DNA from: Zafaria ginkgonis
Lineage (GTDB): Bacteria > Actinomycetota > Actinomycetes > Actinomycetales > Micrococcaceae
Length of the DNA stretch: 64,000 nucleotides
Assembly (NCBI RefSeq): GCF_039540195.1
Contig: NZ_BAABEO010000006.1
Span: 165,158 to 229,157, forward strand
Reading direction: 5' to 3'
The position numbers and the translations under genes were made by a program. The notes under the pieces are model-generated. The model saw nothing but the letters and a program-made list of their open reading frames with translations. It ran no database searches and was not told the origin of the DNA. Positions 1-7,621 of this stretch are shown piece by piece; position 1 is the first letter of the stretch, and every line of letters begins with the position of its first letter.

Positions 1-239
1 GAGGCCGGGCTCGCGAAACCCCGTAGGGCCGCGTCCCAAAAACCCTTGTAATCCCGGGCGAACAGTGCTCCGGCAAGGAGGCCGAGGAATGCCCCCATGG
101 CCAGGGCCGTCATGTCGAATGCCTTGAACACGACGAAGTAGGCCACGCAGGTGGCGAGGAAGACGAGAAGCGGGACGAAGCTAACGACCCACCCTCCCCG
201 GAAGCGCAGGACTTGGGAAACGCTAGAATGCTCGGTCAT
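1..239 (-). CDS. N-terminus of a multi-pass membrane transporter (truncated by window edge)
   Basis: An ATG at 239 reads leftwards through the window edge without a stop, giving 79 codons that begin MTEHSSVSQVLRF. Two hydrophobic segments are visible at about residues 17-40 and 44-62, after a short basic cytosolic head. This layout resembles secondary transporters such as NhaC-like antiporters or permeases, but too little is present to name a substrate. The gene is divergent from the XRE-cupin regulator at 394, with an inverted repeat between them. It probably imports or exports a compound handled by the neighbouring RidA and aminotransferase genes; that link is inference from position only. 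Confidence 0.6.
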   Translation of the reverse strand, partial: MTEHSSVSQVLRFRGGWVVSFVPLLVFLATCVAYFVVFKAFDMTALAMGAFLGLLAGALFARDYKGFWDAALRGFASPA

Positions 240-289
240 GGCAATCCTTCAAGAAGAGGACAATGTCAGAAAATGCGGTTTGATCGGGG

Positions 290-326
290 CTACATAATGC
301 TGGAGCCGATAAGATCACTTATGTAG
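290..326. promoter_or_regulatory. Inverted repeat CTACATAA-N21-TTATGTAG, candidate operator
   Basis: Perfect 8-bp arms lie at 290-297 and 319-326, in the AT-rich gap between the divergent transporter (239) and XRE-cupin regulator (394). Position and symmetry fit two half-sites for the adjacent XRE protein, but binding is inferred. Confidence 0.4.
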
Positions 327-393
327 TGTCAGTGCAATGATTTCGATAAAATTTAATGAGGCTGAAATTTTGGCAGGCTTCAGGTGAGGATGG

Positions 394-933
394 ATGGTGC
401 TTCCAGAGAAACTTCGTGCCCTGCGCAAGGAGCGGGGCATGACCCTGAAGGATGTCGCGGACGCGGCGTCCGTGACGCCCGGGCTGATCAGCCAGATCGA
501 GCGAGGGAAGACCGATCCGAGTCTGGCGACGGTCCGCAGGATCGCGGCGGCCTTCGGTGCCGACCTGGCCACGCTTTTCGCCGAGTCCTCGCCCGCTTCT
601 GTTCATGTCAGCCGGCCGGGTAGCAGGCCCGGCCTGGCCACGGCCGAAAGCCATCTGGTTTATGAGCGGCTCACTCCGGGCCGTTCGGATTTGGAGGTCC
701 TGCTCGGACGCCTTGAGCCCGGAGAGGCGACGTCGCCCGAGGGCTGGTCGCATGCGTCAACGGAGTGCACGTTCGTGATCGAGGGCGACATCGCGGTGTA
801 CGTCGAAGATGAGCGGTATGCGGTTGGGACGGGGGAGAGTATTACCTTCGATGCGGCGGTGCGGCACCGCTATGTCAATGAGGGCTCGGTTCCGTGCCGT
901 TTCCTGGTATCCGTGACTCCGCCCTTTCCCTAG
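394..933 (+). CDS. XRE-family transcriptional regulator with C-terminal cupin domain
   Basis: This 179-residue protein has an N-terminal helix-turn-helix (about residues 5-60; LRALRKERGMTLKDVADAAS followed by GLISQIERGKTDPSLATVRRI). A cupin_2 beta-barrel follows at about 105-175 (GEATSPEGWSHASTECTFVI, then a YAVGTGESI stretch). The architecture is that of XRE-cupin regulators, which often control amino-acid, polyamine or amine catabolism with the cupin as the sensing domain. A GTGAGG-like ribosome site precedes the ATG. It is divergent from the transporter and convergent with ridA, so it probably controls one or both flanking units. The ligand is unknown. Confidence 0.9.
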   Translation: MVLPEKLRALRKERGMTLKDVADAASVTPGLISQIERGKTDPSLATVRRIAAAFGADLATLFAESSPASVHVSRPGSRPGLATAESHLVYERLTPGRSDLEVLLGRLEPGEATSPEGWSHASTECTFVIEGDIAVYVEDERYAVGTGESITFDAAVRHRYVNEGSVPCRFLVSVTPPFP

Positions 934-965
934 GCCCGCTCGAGCCCTGTCCGTAGGGCACCGAC

Positions 966-1367
966 TCAGGCGGTTGCGGCGATTGCCTCGATCTCGACGA
1001 GTGCTTCTTTCGGAAGGCCCGCTGCCTGGAACGTCGAGCGTGCCGGCGGGATGCCGCTGCCGAAATGCCGGGCATAGACCGCGTTGACCGCCTCGAAATC
1101 GGCAAGGTCGGCCAGCAGCACCGTCGTTTTCACCACGTCGGTCAGGCCGAGGCCAGCCGCTTCGAGGACGGTCTTGATGTTGGCAATCGACCGTTCGGCC
1201 TGTTCGGCGGCGCCGCCGGGCACGAAGGCGCCCGTGGCGGGATCGATGGGTAGTTGTCCCGAGACGAAGACCAGGTTCCCGGCTGCCACGGCCTGGGAAT
1301 AGGGGCCGATGGCGGCGGGAGCCGTCGGGCTGGTAATTGCCCGCGCTGTGGTGAGGGTATTCGACAT
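966..1367 (-). CDS. RidA/YjgF/YER057c/UK114 family protein
   Basis: At 133 residues it has the usual RidA length. Family landmarks are the IGPYSQAV segment (about 20-27), the FVSGQLPIDP strand and a conserved region near NAVYARHF. RidA proteins hydrolyse reactive enamine/imine intermediates released by PLP enzymes. The gene lies 29 bp downstream of a PLP aminotransferase on the same strand, which fits that role. In some RidA subgroups the substrate-binding arginine is essential; here the C-terminal part contains GIPPARSTFQAAGL, where an Arg sits at the expected place. The start ATG at 1367 is preceded by GGAGAG. Confidence 0.9.
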   Translation of the reverse strand: MSNTLTTARAITSPTAPAAIGPYSQAVAAGNLVFVSGQLPIDPATGAFVPGGAAEQAERSIANIKTVLEAAGLGLTDVVKTTVLLADLADFEAVNAVYARHFGSGIPPARSTFQAAGLPKEALVEIEAIAATA

Positions 1368-1396
1368 GATCTCTCCAGTTGGTTCGGTTGAGGGGT

Positions 1397-2620
1397 CTAT
1401 GCGGGCAGCAGCTGGCTGTCCCGGGAAAGCAGCTGCAGGGCGCCGGCAATGCGGGAGTAGGCGTCCACGGCGCGGGTTTCATCCATGAAGCACCCGTGGA
1501 CGATCCGCAGGTGCCCGGCTCCTTCGGCGCCGTACGGCTCGCCTTCGTTGACCAGCACGCGGGCGGTCCGGAGAATGTGCGCGGATACCTCGGTTGCCGT
1601 TCCCAGCGCCCGGATATCCAGCCAGGAAAGAATGCCGCTTTCAGGCATTTGCATCCTCACCCCGGGAACCGCGGAGAACGCCGCGTGGGCCAGCCGTCTC
1701 CGCCTGTCCAGAATGTCGAAATAGGCCGGCAGGATCGTCTCATCCTTCAAGGCGGCGGCCGCCCCGATCTGGGACAAGGTGCTGGTGGCGCCCAGGACGT
1801 TGACCGCGCCCCCGTACAAGACATCCATGATCCGGTCGTCGGCGACCAGGTAGCCAACGCGGAATCCGCTCAGGCCCAGTCCCTTGGAAACCGAGAAGAC
1901 GGTAACGGTGCGCTCCCACATGCCCGGAAGGGTCGCGGGGCTGACCATTTCGATATTGTCGAACACATGGTCCTCGAAGGCCTGGTCGCAGACGAGGATG
2001 AGGTCATGGGCGACGACGAACCGGGCAAGGGCTTCGAGCGTGTCGCGCCGGAAGACGGTGCCTGTCGGGTTGTTGGGGTGCGAGATCAGGACCATTTTCG
2101 TCCGAGGGGTCAGCGCCGCTTCAAGGGCCGCGGGGTCGAGCTGATAGCCGTCCTCGGCGCGCAGCGGCACCGAGACCGGAACGGCCCCCAGCAGCCGGCA
2201 GTTCGCAAAATTCGACGGGTAGCTCGGATCGGGGACCAGTACCTCGTCCCCCTGCTCAAGAAACGGCATCATGGCATACAGCAACCCGGAATCGGAGCCA
2301 GGGGTGACCAGAATGTTCCGTGACGGGTCCGCGGTGATTCCGTTGCGCGTCCCGAGCTTGCCGGCGATCACGCCCCGCAGATCGGCGCTGCCGATGGGCA
2401 TCGTGTAGTGCGACGGCAGGCCGGACGCGACCGCCTCCGCCATCACCGTCTGAACGCTCGCAGGGATCGACGGATCCGGGAAAAACGGGTCGGCCCAGGC
2501 CATCACATCGACGCCCGCCTTGATGAGCTCACCCGCTCCTTCCCCCACGTCGGCCTTGGAGACGGATGAAAAGAGCCCGCCCTCAAGCGGACTGAAGCGG
2601 GGGGTCATGAGACGGCGCAT
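1397..2620 (-). CDS. PLP-dependent aminotransferase, class I/II
   Basis: This 407-residue fold-type I aminotransferase carries the PLP-lysine motif FSVSKGLGLSGFRVGYL (lysine about residue 245), the ISHPNNPTGTVF segment and the VCDQAFEDHVF aspartate region. It should move an amino group between an amino acid and a 2-oxoacid, or act as a C-S lyase-type relative; the substrate cannot be read from sequence. It is first in a unit with ridA, so imine release from this enzyme is probably what RidA clears. AAGGA precedes the ATG at 2620; ATG at 2608 is an alternative start. Confidence 0.88.
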   Translation of the reverse strand: MRRLMTPRFSPLEGGLFSSVSKADVGEGAGELIKAGVDVMAWADPFFPDPSIPASVQTVMAEAVASGLPSHYTMPIGSADLRGVIAGKLGTRNGITADPSRNILVTPGSDSGLLYAMMPFLEQGDEVLVPDPSYPSNFANCRLLGAVPVSVPLRAEDGYQLDPAALEAALTPRTKMVLISHPNNPTGTVFRRDTLEALARFVVAHDLILVCDQAFEDHVFDNIEMVSPATLPGMWERTVTVFSVSKGLGLSGFRVGYLVADDRIMDVLYGGAVNVLGATSTLSQIGAAAALKDETILPAYFDILDRRRRLAHAAFSAVPGVRMQMPESGILSWLDIRALGTATEVSAHILRTARVLVNEGEPYGAEGAGHLRIVHGCFMDETRAVDAYSRIAGALQLLSRDSQLLPA

Positions 2621-2733
2621 GCGGGTACTTCCTTAGCTTGCGAAATGAATTGGGTGCCAGAAGTCGGCCGTTGGCGGCTGATCGGCGAGGCTGGTCTCAC
2701 CCTAGATCCAGTTTTACTAGCGTTGCAAGAGTT

Positions 2734-2746
2734 TTAGTGATACTAA
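2734..2746. promoter_or_regulatory. Short palindrome TTAGT-GAT-ACTAA in a divergent promoter region
   Basis: The 226-bp gap between the aminotransferase (2620, minus) and the cupin gene (2847, plus) holds an unusually AT-rich patch (2705-2755) centred on this 5-3-5 palindrome. It could be an operator for a GntR- or XRE-type repressor. No protein can be assigned to it. Nothing else is evident in the gap. Confidence 0.3.
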
Positions 2747-2846
2747 TTTTTTTGCTGGCCACTACCGATGCCCCGGCTCGGCAGCAGTGACAGAAGCAGC
2801 AGGTCCCGGTCCGTCCGGCCCGGGAAAATCTGATGGAGGAGACAGA

Positions 2847-3332
2847 ATGGCAACCCCGCAGAACCAGGAAATCGTACTCGGTGCCCTGCCCAAGGGCATT
2901 ACCCTCGCCAGCGAAGCCGCGGGCAATAAGACATGGAACGTGCTGGGCCACACCTACCTGGCCAAGGTGGAAAGCGCCACCAGCTTTGCCTGGCTCTCCC
3001 TGGATCCCGCCGGCACCGGCGTGCCCCCGCACGTGCACCCCACCCAGGACGAGCACATCTACATCATGGAAGGCATCTACACGCTGTACCTGGACGGTGA
3101 ATGGGAGACCGCGGGCCCCGGCGACACCGTCCGGATGCCCAAGAATCTGCCGCACGCCTACTACAACCGCGGTGAAACGCCTGGCAAGGCCCTGTTCTGG
3201 GTCAGCCCGGCCGGGCGCCTTTCGCAGCTGTTCGACCAACTGCACAATCTGGAGGATCCGGAGGAAGTGGTCCGTCGTTCGGCCCTGCACGACGTCGACT
3301 TCCTTCCCCCGGGCTCCGTTCCCGGCGCCTGA
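2847..3332 (+). CDS. Small cupin-domain protein
   Basis: The start is the ATG at 2847, because GGAGGA lies 7 nt upstream; an in-frame ATG at 2787 lacks a site. The 161-residue product is a single cupin. The metal-binding motif reads PPHVHPTQDEHIYIMEG (His-x-His ... Glu, about 57-73), and motif 2 reads MPKNLPHAYYN. Relatives are often labelled quercetin-dioxygenase-like cupins, but the function is not established. The alpha/beta hydrolase 106 bp downstream is on the same strand and may be co-transcribed. Confidence 0.8.
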   Translation: MATPQNQEIVLGALPKGITLASEAAGNKTWNVLGHTYLAKVESATSFAWLSLDPAGTGVPPHVHPTQDEHIYIMEGIYTLYLDGEWETAGPGDTVRMPKNLPHAYYNRGETPGKALFWVSPAGRLSQLFDQLHNLEDPEEVVRRSALHDVDFLPPGSVPGA

Positions 3333-3438
3333 CCGCCGCCCCAAGACCCAGGATCCAGGACCCCGGTCCGCCGGCAGGCGGGCACCCGCGGTGAAAACCT
3401 CCGCAGTACAGGGTGCCCGCCTGAGTGAAGGAACAATC

Positions 3439-4188
3439 ATGCCCGCAGAAGAAGCACCACCGGGACTGCTGCGCTACGGACCGCACCCGGCCCAGACCGT
3501 CGAATACCAAGATGCGTGCAGCGGGCCCGCCAGAGGCCTGGCCGTGCTGGTCCACGGCGGCTACTGGCGCGCACGGCACACAGCCTCCCTCATGGTTCCG
3601 CTGGCCCGGGACCTGGTTGCCCACGGCTGGGCCGCAGCGAACATCGAATACCGCAGCAACGGAAACGGCGGCGGCTGGCCGGGCACCTTTGAGGATACCG
3701 AGGCCGCCATCGACGCCATCCGCCGCAGTGATTGGGGGCGCCGGCAGGCCGGGCCCGTCGTCGGCATCGGCCACTCGGTCGGCGGACAGCTGGTACTCCT
3801 GAATGCCGCGCGGCTGGATGCCGCCGTCGCTTTGGCGCCGGTCACCGACATCGAAAGGACCTACCAGGAACGCCTCGGCGAGGACGCGGCCGCCGAATTC
3901 TTCGGTGCCGGACCGGACCGCCGCCCGGACGACTATGCCGCAGCGTCACCGATCCGGCGGCTGCCGCTGGACATTCCCGCTCTCATTGTCCACGGTGCCA
4001 CGGACGCCCGGGTCCCACTGCGGCATTCGGAGGCCTACGTCTCCCAAGCACGCCGCGCAGGGGATCATCCGGATTTCCACTGCCTGAATGAGTTGGACCA
4101 CCTGGCTGCGATCGACCCGTCGGCCCCGCACTGGAACGACGTCCGGAGCTGGTTGGACAGCACTGCCGCTCAGTCCATCCTGTCGTAG
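3439..4188 (+). CDS. Alpha/beta hydrolase, kynurenine-formamidase-like
   Basis: The ATG at 3439 gives 249 residues. The protein has HGGYW (oxyanion-hole motif of arylformamidases and the carboxylesterase/lipase clan), the nucleophile elbow GIGHSVGG, a DARVP aspartate segment and a terminal LDHLAAID histidine, so a complete Ser-Asp-His triad is visible. The HGGYW plus GHSVGG combination resembles kynurenine formamidase, but no other kynurenine-pathway gene is nearby. It lies downstream of the cupin gene. Its last 19 bp overlap the end of the convergent DUF1206 gene. Confidence 0.75.
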   Translation: MPAEEAPPGLLRYGPHPAQTVEYQDACSGPARGLAVLVHGGYWRARHTASLMVPLARDLVAHGWAAANIEYRSNGNGGGWPGTFEDTEAAIDAIRRSDWGRRQAGPVVGIGHSVGGQLVLLNAARLDAAVALAPVTDIERTYQERLGEDAAAEFFGAGPDRRPDDYAAASPIRRLPLDIPALIVHGATDARVPLRHSEAYVSQARRAGDHPDFHCLNELDHLAAIDPSAPHWNDVRSWLDSTAAQSILS

Positions 4189-5105
4189 CGGGAGCGCAGC
4201 ACCAGGTAGCCGCCATAGCACAGCAGGCCCACGCCGATCACCGCCAGCAGCGGTGGGCCGTACGGGTGGTCGCCCAGGGACTTCAGCGCCCCGTCCAGGC
4301 CGGTGGACTCCTCCGGATCGTGCTGGAGGGTCGCAACGATGAACAGCAGGCCCAGCAATCCCAGCGCCACGCCCTTGGCGATGTACCCGACCATGCCGAG
4401 GATCCGCACGGCCCGGCGGGCCGTGCGGCCGGAGGGCAGGGCCAGTTCGTCCTCGAACTTGTGGAGGATGCCCCGGTAGGCGAAGAACAGGCCCGCTGCG
4501 AGGATGACCGCGCCGAGGAGCAGCAGCAGGAAAGTGCCGCCCGGCGTGGACATCAGCTGGGCGCTGAACCGGCTGGTGTTCTCGGAGCTGTCCGGGCTGC
4601 TGCCCGCGGCAAAGAGGACGAAGAGCCCGCTGACGGCAAGGAACGTGACGCCCAGGCCGAGGTTCTTGAGGATCGGTTTCCACCGCTTCAGGCCGGACTT
4701 CGTGGTCGGCTTGTTCCGCTTCAGGGTCCGCAGGCCCCCCTTGTCGAAGACGGCGGAGACCAGGTGCCACAGTCCCAGCAGGAGACAGGCGGCGAAGCCG
4801 GCCCACAACAGCACCGCGCCGAACGGCTGCTGGGAGATTTTCTCCAGCGCACCGGTCTGGTCCGCGGATGCCTTCTCGCCCAGCGCCAGCTGGAAGGCCA
4901 GGACGCCGAGCATCCCGTGCAGGATGCCGTTGGCGACGTACCCGGCCCGGGCCCCGCGCTCGAACCACGGATTGTCGGTGCTGCGCTCAACGGCGTCGGC
5001 CGCCTTCCCGCCGGCCTCGGAGGCCGCATCCATGGCCTTGCGCGCCGTCCGTTTGGCGCTGTCCTTCGAAGGCTCGCCCGAAGCGCCGTGCTGTGGTCCC
5101 ACCAT
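4170..5105 (-). CDS. DUF1206 multi-pass membrane protein
   Basis: This 311-residue protein has a charged Ala/Lys-rich head (1-45) and then three repeated membrane units, each with two hydrophobic helices and a G-Y/GxA-rich start (for example RGARAGYVANGILHGMLGVL, and similar segments near 190 and 245). That is the DUF1206 triple-repeat organisation. The biochemical function of the family is unknown. The ATG is 6 nt after a TATGCT -10 element (5112-5117, minus), so the transcript is probably leaderless. It is divergent from the MmcQ-like gene, with only 22 bp between the starts. Confidence 0.85.
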   Translation of the reverse strand: MVGPQHGASGEPSKDSAKRTARKAMDAASEAGGKAADAVERSTDNPWFERGARAGYVANGILHGMLGVLAFQLALGEKASADQTGALEKISQQPFGAVLLWAGFAACLLLGLWHLVSAVFDKGGLRTLKRNKPTTKSGLKRWKPILKNLGLGVTFLAVSGLFVLFAAGSSPDSSENTSRFSAQLMSTPGGTFLLLLLGAVILAAGLFFAYRGILHKFEDELALPSGRTARRAVRILGMVGYIAKGVALGLLGLLFIVATLQHDPEESTGLDGALKSLGDHPYGPPLLAVIGVGLLCYGGYLVLRSRYDRMD

Positions 5106-5111
5106 GCCTAC

Positions 5112-5121
5112 AGCATAGGAT
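5112..5121. promoter_or_regulatory. Overlapping divergent -10 elements of two leaderless genes
   Basis: TATGCT on the minus strand (5117-5112) and TAGGAT on the plus strand (5116-5121) share two base pairs. Each is followed by exactly 6 nt and then a start codon (ATG 5105 minus; GTG 5128 plus). Promoter assignment is by pattern. Confidence 0.6.
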
Positions 5122-5127
5122 TTGCGC

Positions 5128-5577
5128 GTGGACTACCAACAGGTGCGCGCCTTCTGCATGGAGCAGCCCGGGGCCTTCGAGGACTTCCCCTTCGGCCCGG
5201 ACAGCGCCGTGTACAAGGTGCGCGCCCGGGCCGGCCGCAGCGCCAAGATGTTCGCGCTGCTGTGGCCGGAAGGGGACACACGGGTCCGCATCAACCTCAA
5301 GTGCGATCCCGTCCTGGCCGAGCAGCTGCGCGCGGCCCATCCGGAGATCACCCCCGGCTACCACATGAGCAAGAAGCACTGGAACACCGTGGACTGCTCC
5401 GGAACCCTTGACGAGCGCACGCTGCGCGACCTGGTGGAGGACTCCTACGACCTCGTGGTGGCGTCGCTGCCGCGGGCCGACCGCGAAGCACTGCACTGGG
5501 CCGGGTTGGCGGGAGGCTCCGCGGACGCGGATCCGTCCGGCGCCGATCCCGGCCCCGCCGAAAGGAGTCCCCAGTGA
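5128..5577 (+). CDS. MmcQ/YjbR-family protein
   Basis: At 149 residues it shows the MmcQ/YjbR (CyaY-like fold) pattern: an N-terminal DYQQVRAFCMEQPGAFEDFPFG, a central KMFALLWPEG strand, and PGYHMSKKHWNTVDCSGTLD near residue 90, the characteristic HM-K-HW segment. Members are often called DNA-binding proteins, but the biochemical role is unclear. The GTG at 5128 was chosen because TAGGAT ends 6 nt upstream, consistent with a leaderless mRNA; a TTG at 5122 is the alternative. The stop overlaps the next start (GTGA), so the pair is translationally coupled. Confidence 0.85.
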   Translation: MDYQQVRAFCMEQPGAFEDFPFGPDSAVYKVRARAGRSAKMFALLWPEGDTRVRINLKCDPVLAEQLRAAHPEITPGYHMSKKHWNTVDCSGTLDERTLRDLVEDSYDLVVASLPRADREALHWAGLAGGSADADPSGADPGPAERSPQ

Positions 5578-6227
5578 ACCAGGAAGACCTCGACGACCTC
5601 TGGGATTTCGCCGACCCGGCCGCCAGCGAGCAAAGGTTCCGGGACGAGTCCGCGGCCTCCACCGGCGCCGACCGGGCCGTGCTGCTCACCCAGGTGGCCC
5701 GCGCGCTGGGCCTGCAGGGACGCTACGAGGACGCCGTCGGGCTGCTGGAGGACATCGAGGACGCCCTGACCCTGCCCGGCTTCACCCAGGACGAGCGCAC
5801 CGAACTGCGGGTGCGCATCGCCCTCGAGCACGGGCGGGTGCTGAACGCGGCCGGGAAGCCGGCCCTCGCCGTCGTGCAGCTCGCCCGCGCCGCGGGCCTG
5901 GCCGCCGGGGCTCGGCTGGACTTCCTGGCCACGGACGCGCTGCACATGCTCGCCATCGCCGACCCGGTGCGGGCCGGGGAGTGGACCCGCCGCGGCCTGG
6001 CCACCGCGCTCGCCTCCCCGGACCCGCGGACCCAGCGCTGGGCCGTGGCGCTGCACGCCAACCTGGGGTGGGGCCTATACGAGGCCGGCGAGCACGCGGA
6101 TGCGCTCGAGGCCTTCGGCGCGGCCCTGCGGGAGGCCCGCAGGGTCGGCACCCCGGACCAGGTCCGCTGGTGCGAGGACGGCGTGGCCGCCGCCGAGGAG
6201 GCCCTGCGCGCGGGGGCCGACGGCTGA
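5574..6227 (+). CDS. Tetratricopeptide-repeat-like protein
   Basis: This 217-residue protein is almost wholly alpha-helical and Ala/Leu/Arg-rich. It shows repeated helix pairs such as ALGLQGRYEDAVGLLEDIED and GWGLYEAGEHADALEAFGAAL, which fit the TPR consensus spacing. No enzymatic motif, signal peptide or membrane segment is seen. TPR proteins usually mediate protein contacts; the partner is unknown. GTG start 5574 overlaps the stop of the MmcQ-like gene by 4 nt, and AAAGGAG precedes it. Confidence 0.75.
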   Translation: MNQEDLDDLWDFADPAASEQRFRDESAASTGADRAVLLTQVARALGLQGRYEDAVGLLEDIEDALTLPGFTQDERTELRVRIALEHGRVLNAAGKPALAVVQLARAAGLAAGARLDFLATDALHMLAIADPVRAGEWTRRGLATALASPDPRTQRWAVALHANLGWGLYEAGEHADALEAFGAALREARRVGTPDQVRWCEDGVAAAEEALRAGADG

Positions 6228-6239
6228 TTCGGGGCCCGC

Positions 6240-6245
6240 TAGGGT
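6240..6245 (+). promoter_or_regulatory. TAGGGT -10 element of a leaderless gene
   Basis: TAGGGT is followed by GGAGGA and then ATG at 6252. The 6-nt spacing matches the leaderless pattern, though GGAGGA could also act as a ribosome site on a longer transcript. Confidence 0.5.
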
Positions 6246-6251
6246 GGAGGA

Positions 6252-6575
6252 ATGATCTTGATCGTCGTTAAGTTCCGCACCAAGCCCGAATTCACCGACA
6301 CCTTCATGGAGCGGGTGCGCCCCTTCACCGAGGCCACCCGCGCCGAGGAGGGCAACCTCTGGTTCGAATGGTCGCGCAGCGTCGAGGACCCGGCCGAGTT
6401 CGTGCTGGTCGAGGCGTTCCGGGACGACGCCGCCGAGGCCCACGTGGGCAGCGAGCATTTCGCGGCCGGGCTGGAGGCCATGCGCCCGGCCCTGGCCGAG
6501 ACCCCGCTGATCGTCAGCCGCTCCGTCGAGGGCGAGGGCTGGGACCGCATGGGAGAACTGCGGATCGAGGGCTGA
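6252..6575 (+). CDS. Antibiotic-biosynthesis-monooxygenase (ABM) fold protein
   Basis: At 107 residues it is the usual size of a one-domain ABM protein (dimeric alpha+beta barrel). It has the expected pattern: MILIVVKFRTKPEFTDTF, the EEGNLWFEWSRS strand and DPAEFVLVEAFRDDAAEAHV, with His and Trp at typical positions. Members include quinol monooxygenases such as YgiN and heme-handling proteins; the substrate here is unknown. It ends 3 bp before the stop of the convergent lipoprotein gene. Confidence 0.8.
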   Translation: MILIVVKFRTKPEFTDTFMERVRPFTEATRAEEGNLWFEWSRSVEDPAEFVLVEAFRDDAAEAHVGSEHFAAGLEAMRPALAETPLIVSRSVEGEGWDRMGELRIEG

Positions 6576-6578
6576 GCC

Positions 6579-7547
6579 CTACTGCTGCCTCCACTTGACG
6601 CTGAAGCTGCCGTACCCGGGGCTGTACTTGCAGGTTCCGTCCACCCCGGGGTCCAGGTTCTTCGCCCCCAGGATGTCCAGCGTGCACTTGTAGTCGTCGG
6701 CGACGCGGACGGTGGCGCCCTTGCGGGAATCCCACGCCCGGTTCCAGCGGGCCAGCTGGTAGACCTGCACCACGGTGTCGCAGTCGATGTTCTTGGTGGT
6801 GAAGACGAAGCTGGCGCCCTCGCAGGTGGTCTTCTTGGCCTCCTTCGGGTGGTACTCCAGCGACTGGAACATCGCCACCAGGTCCGCGTACTCCTGCGTG
6901 TACACGTAGGCCTTCGCCGCCTCCAGCGCCTCCTCCGGATGCGCGGCGCTGCGGATGGACTTGTCCAGCGCCAGCTCGCCCTGGAACTGCAGCGGCCCGG
7001 CCAGCAGCGGGTAGCCCTTGTTCCCGTGCAGGCCCTTGCCGCCGGCGGTCAGGCCGTAGATCGGGTGGCTCTTGGCGTTCGGGTGCGTGGTGAGGTCGAA
7101 GACCACCTGGGCCTTGTCCGAATCCACCAGCAGCGGCACGTCCGGCGTCGGCACCGAGTCGATGCGCTGGATCGCCGCCCCGGGCAGCGCCTCCGGCAGG
7201 TCGTCCCCGGGGTTCTGCTGCAGGGTGGCGATCAGCCTCCCCTCCGCGTTGCGCACCTCGTGGGCGGGGCTGCCCGTGGCGGAGAACCCCGGTTCGGAGG
7301 GCACCACCTCCATGGTCCAGTCCGATCGGATGCGGAAGGCCATGTCCCCGGAATCGGTGATGACGGTCTTCCATTCACTGTCCGCGGCGGGGCTGGCCCG
7401 CACCGGCGCGGGCTCCGGGGGCGGGGCCTCGGTAGGGAACGCCTTGGGGAAGAACTGCTGCAGGGAGCAGGAGGACAAGAACAGCGCCGCAGCCAGGGCC
7501 CCGGCCACGGCCGCCACCCTCCTGGAACCTTGGGAAAGAGCCACCAT
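6579..7547 (-). CDS. Secreted lipoprotein of unknown function
   Basis: The 322-residue product begins with a short basic head and a hydrophobic stretch ending in the lipobox LSSC (Cys27), so it is predicted to be lipid-anchored on the outer face of the membrane. A Pro/Ala linker (about 33-52) precedes a folded domain without a recognised catalytic motif. Two Cys pairs are possible in the C-terminal half (TTCEGASFVF, DCDTVV, YKCTLD, GTCKYS), suggesting disulfides. The ATG is 6 nt downstream of a TATGGT on the minus strand (7554-7559), fitting a leaderless transcript. It is divergent from the MpaB-like gene at 7622. Confidence 0.75.
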   Translation of the reverse strand: MVALSQGSRRVAAVAGALAAALFLSSCSLQQFFPKAFPTEAPPPEPAPVRASPAADSEWKTVITDSGDMAFRIRSDWTMEVVPSEPGFSATGSPAHEVRNAEGRLIATLQQNPGDDLPEALPGAAIQRIDSVPTPDVPLLVDSDKAQVVFDLTTHPNAKSHPIYGLTAGGKGLHGNKGYPLLAGPLQFQGELALDKSIRSAAHPEEALEAAKAYVYTQEYADLVAMFQSLEYHPKEAKKTTCEGASFVFTTKNIDCDTVVQVYQLARWNRAWDSRKGATVRVADDYKCTLDILGAKNLDPGVDGTCKYSPGYGSFSVKWRQQ

Positions 7548-7553
7548 GGGGCC

Positions 7554-7559
7554 ACCATA
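7554..7559 (-). promoter_or_regulatory. TATGGT -10 element of the leaderless lipoprotein gene
   Basis: On the minus strand TATGGT, six bases and ATG (7547) follow each other directly. Confidence 0.45.
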
Positions 7560-7609
7560 ATCAAGGGTCCGCCGGACGCAAGGGGGCGCCGCCGAATCGT
7601 TGCAGGACC

Positions 7610-7615
7610 TACGCT
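7610..7615 (+). promoter_or_regulatory. TACGCT -10 element of a leaderless gene
   Basis: TACGCT is followed by six bases and the ATG at 7622, and no ribosome site lies between them. Confidence 0.5.
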
Positions 7616-7621
7616 TAACCC

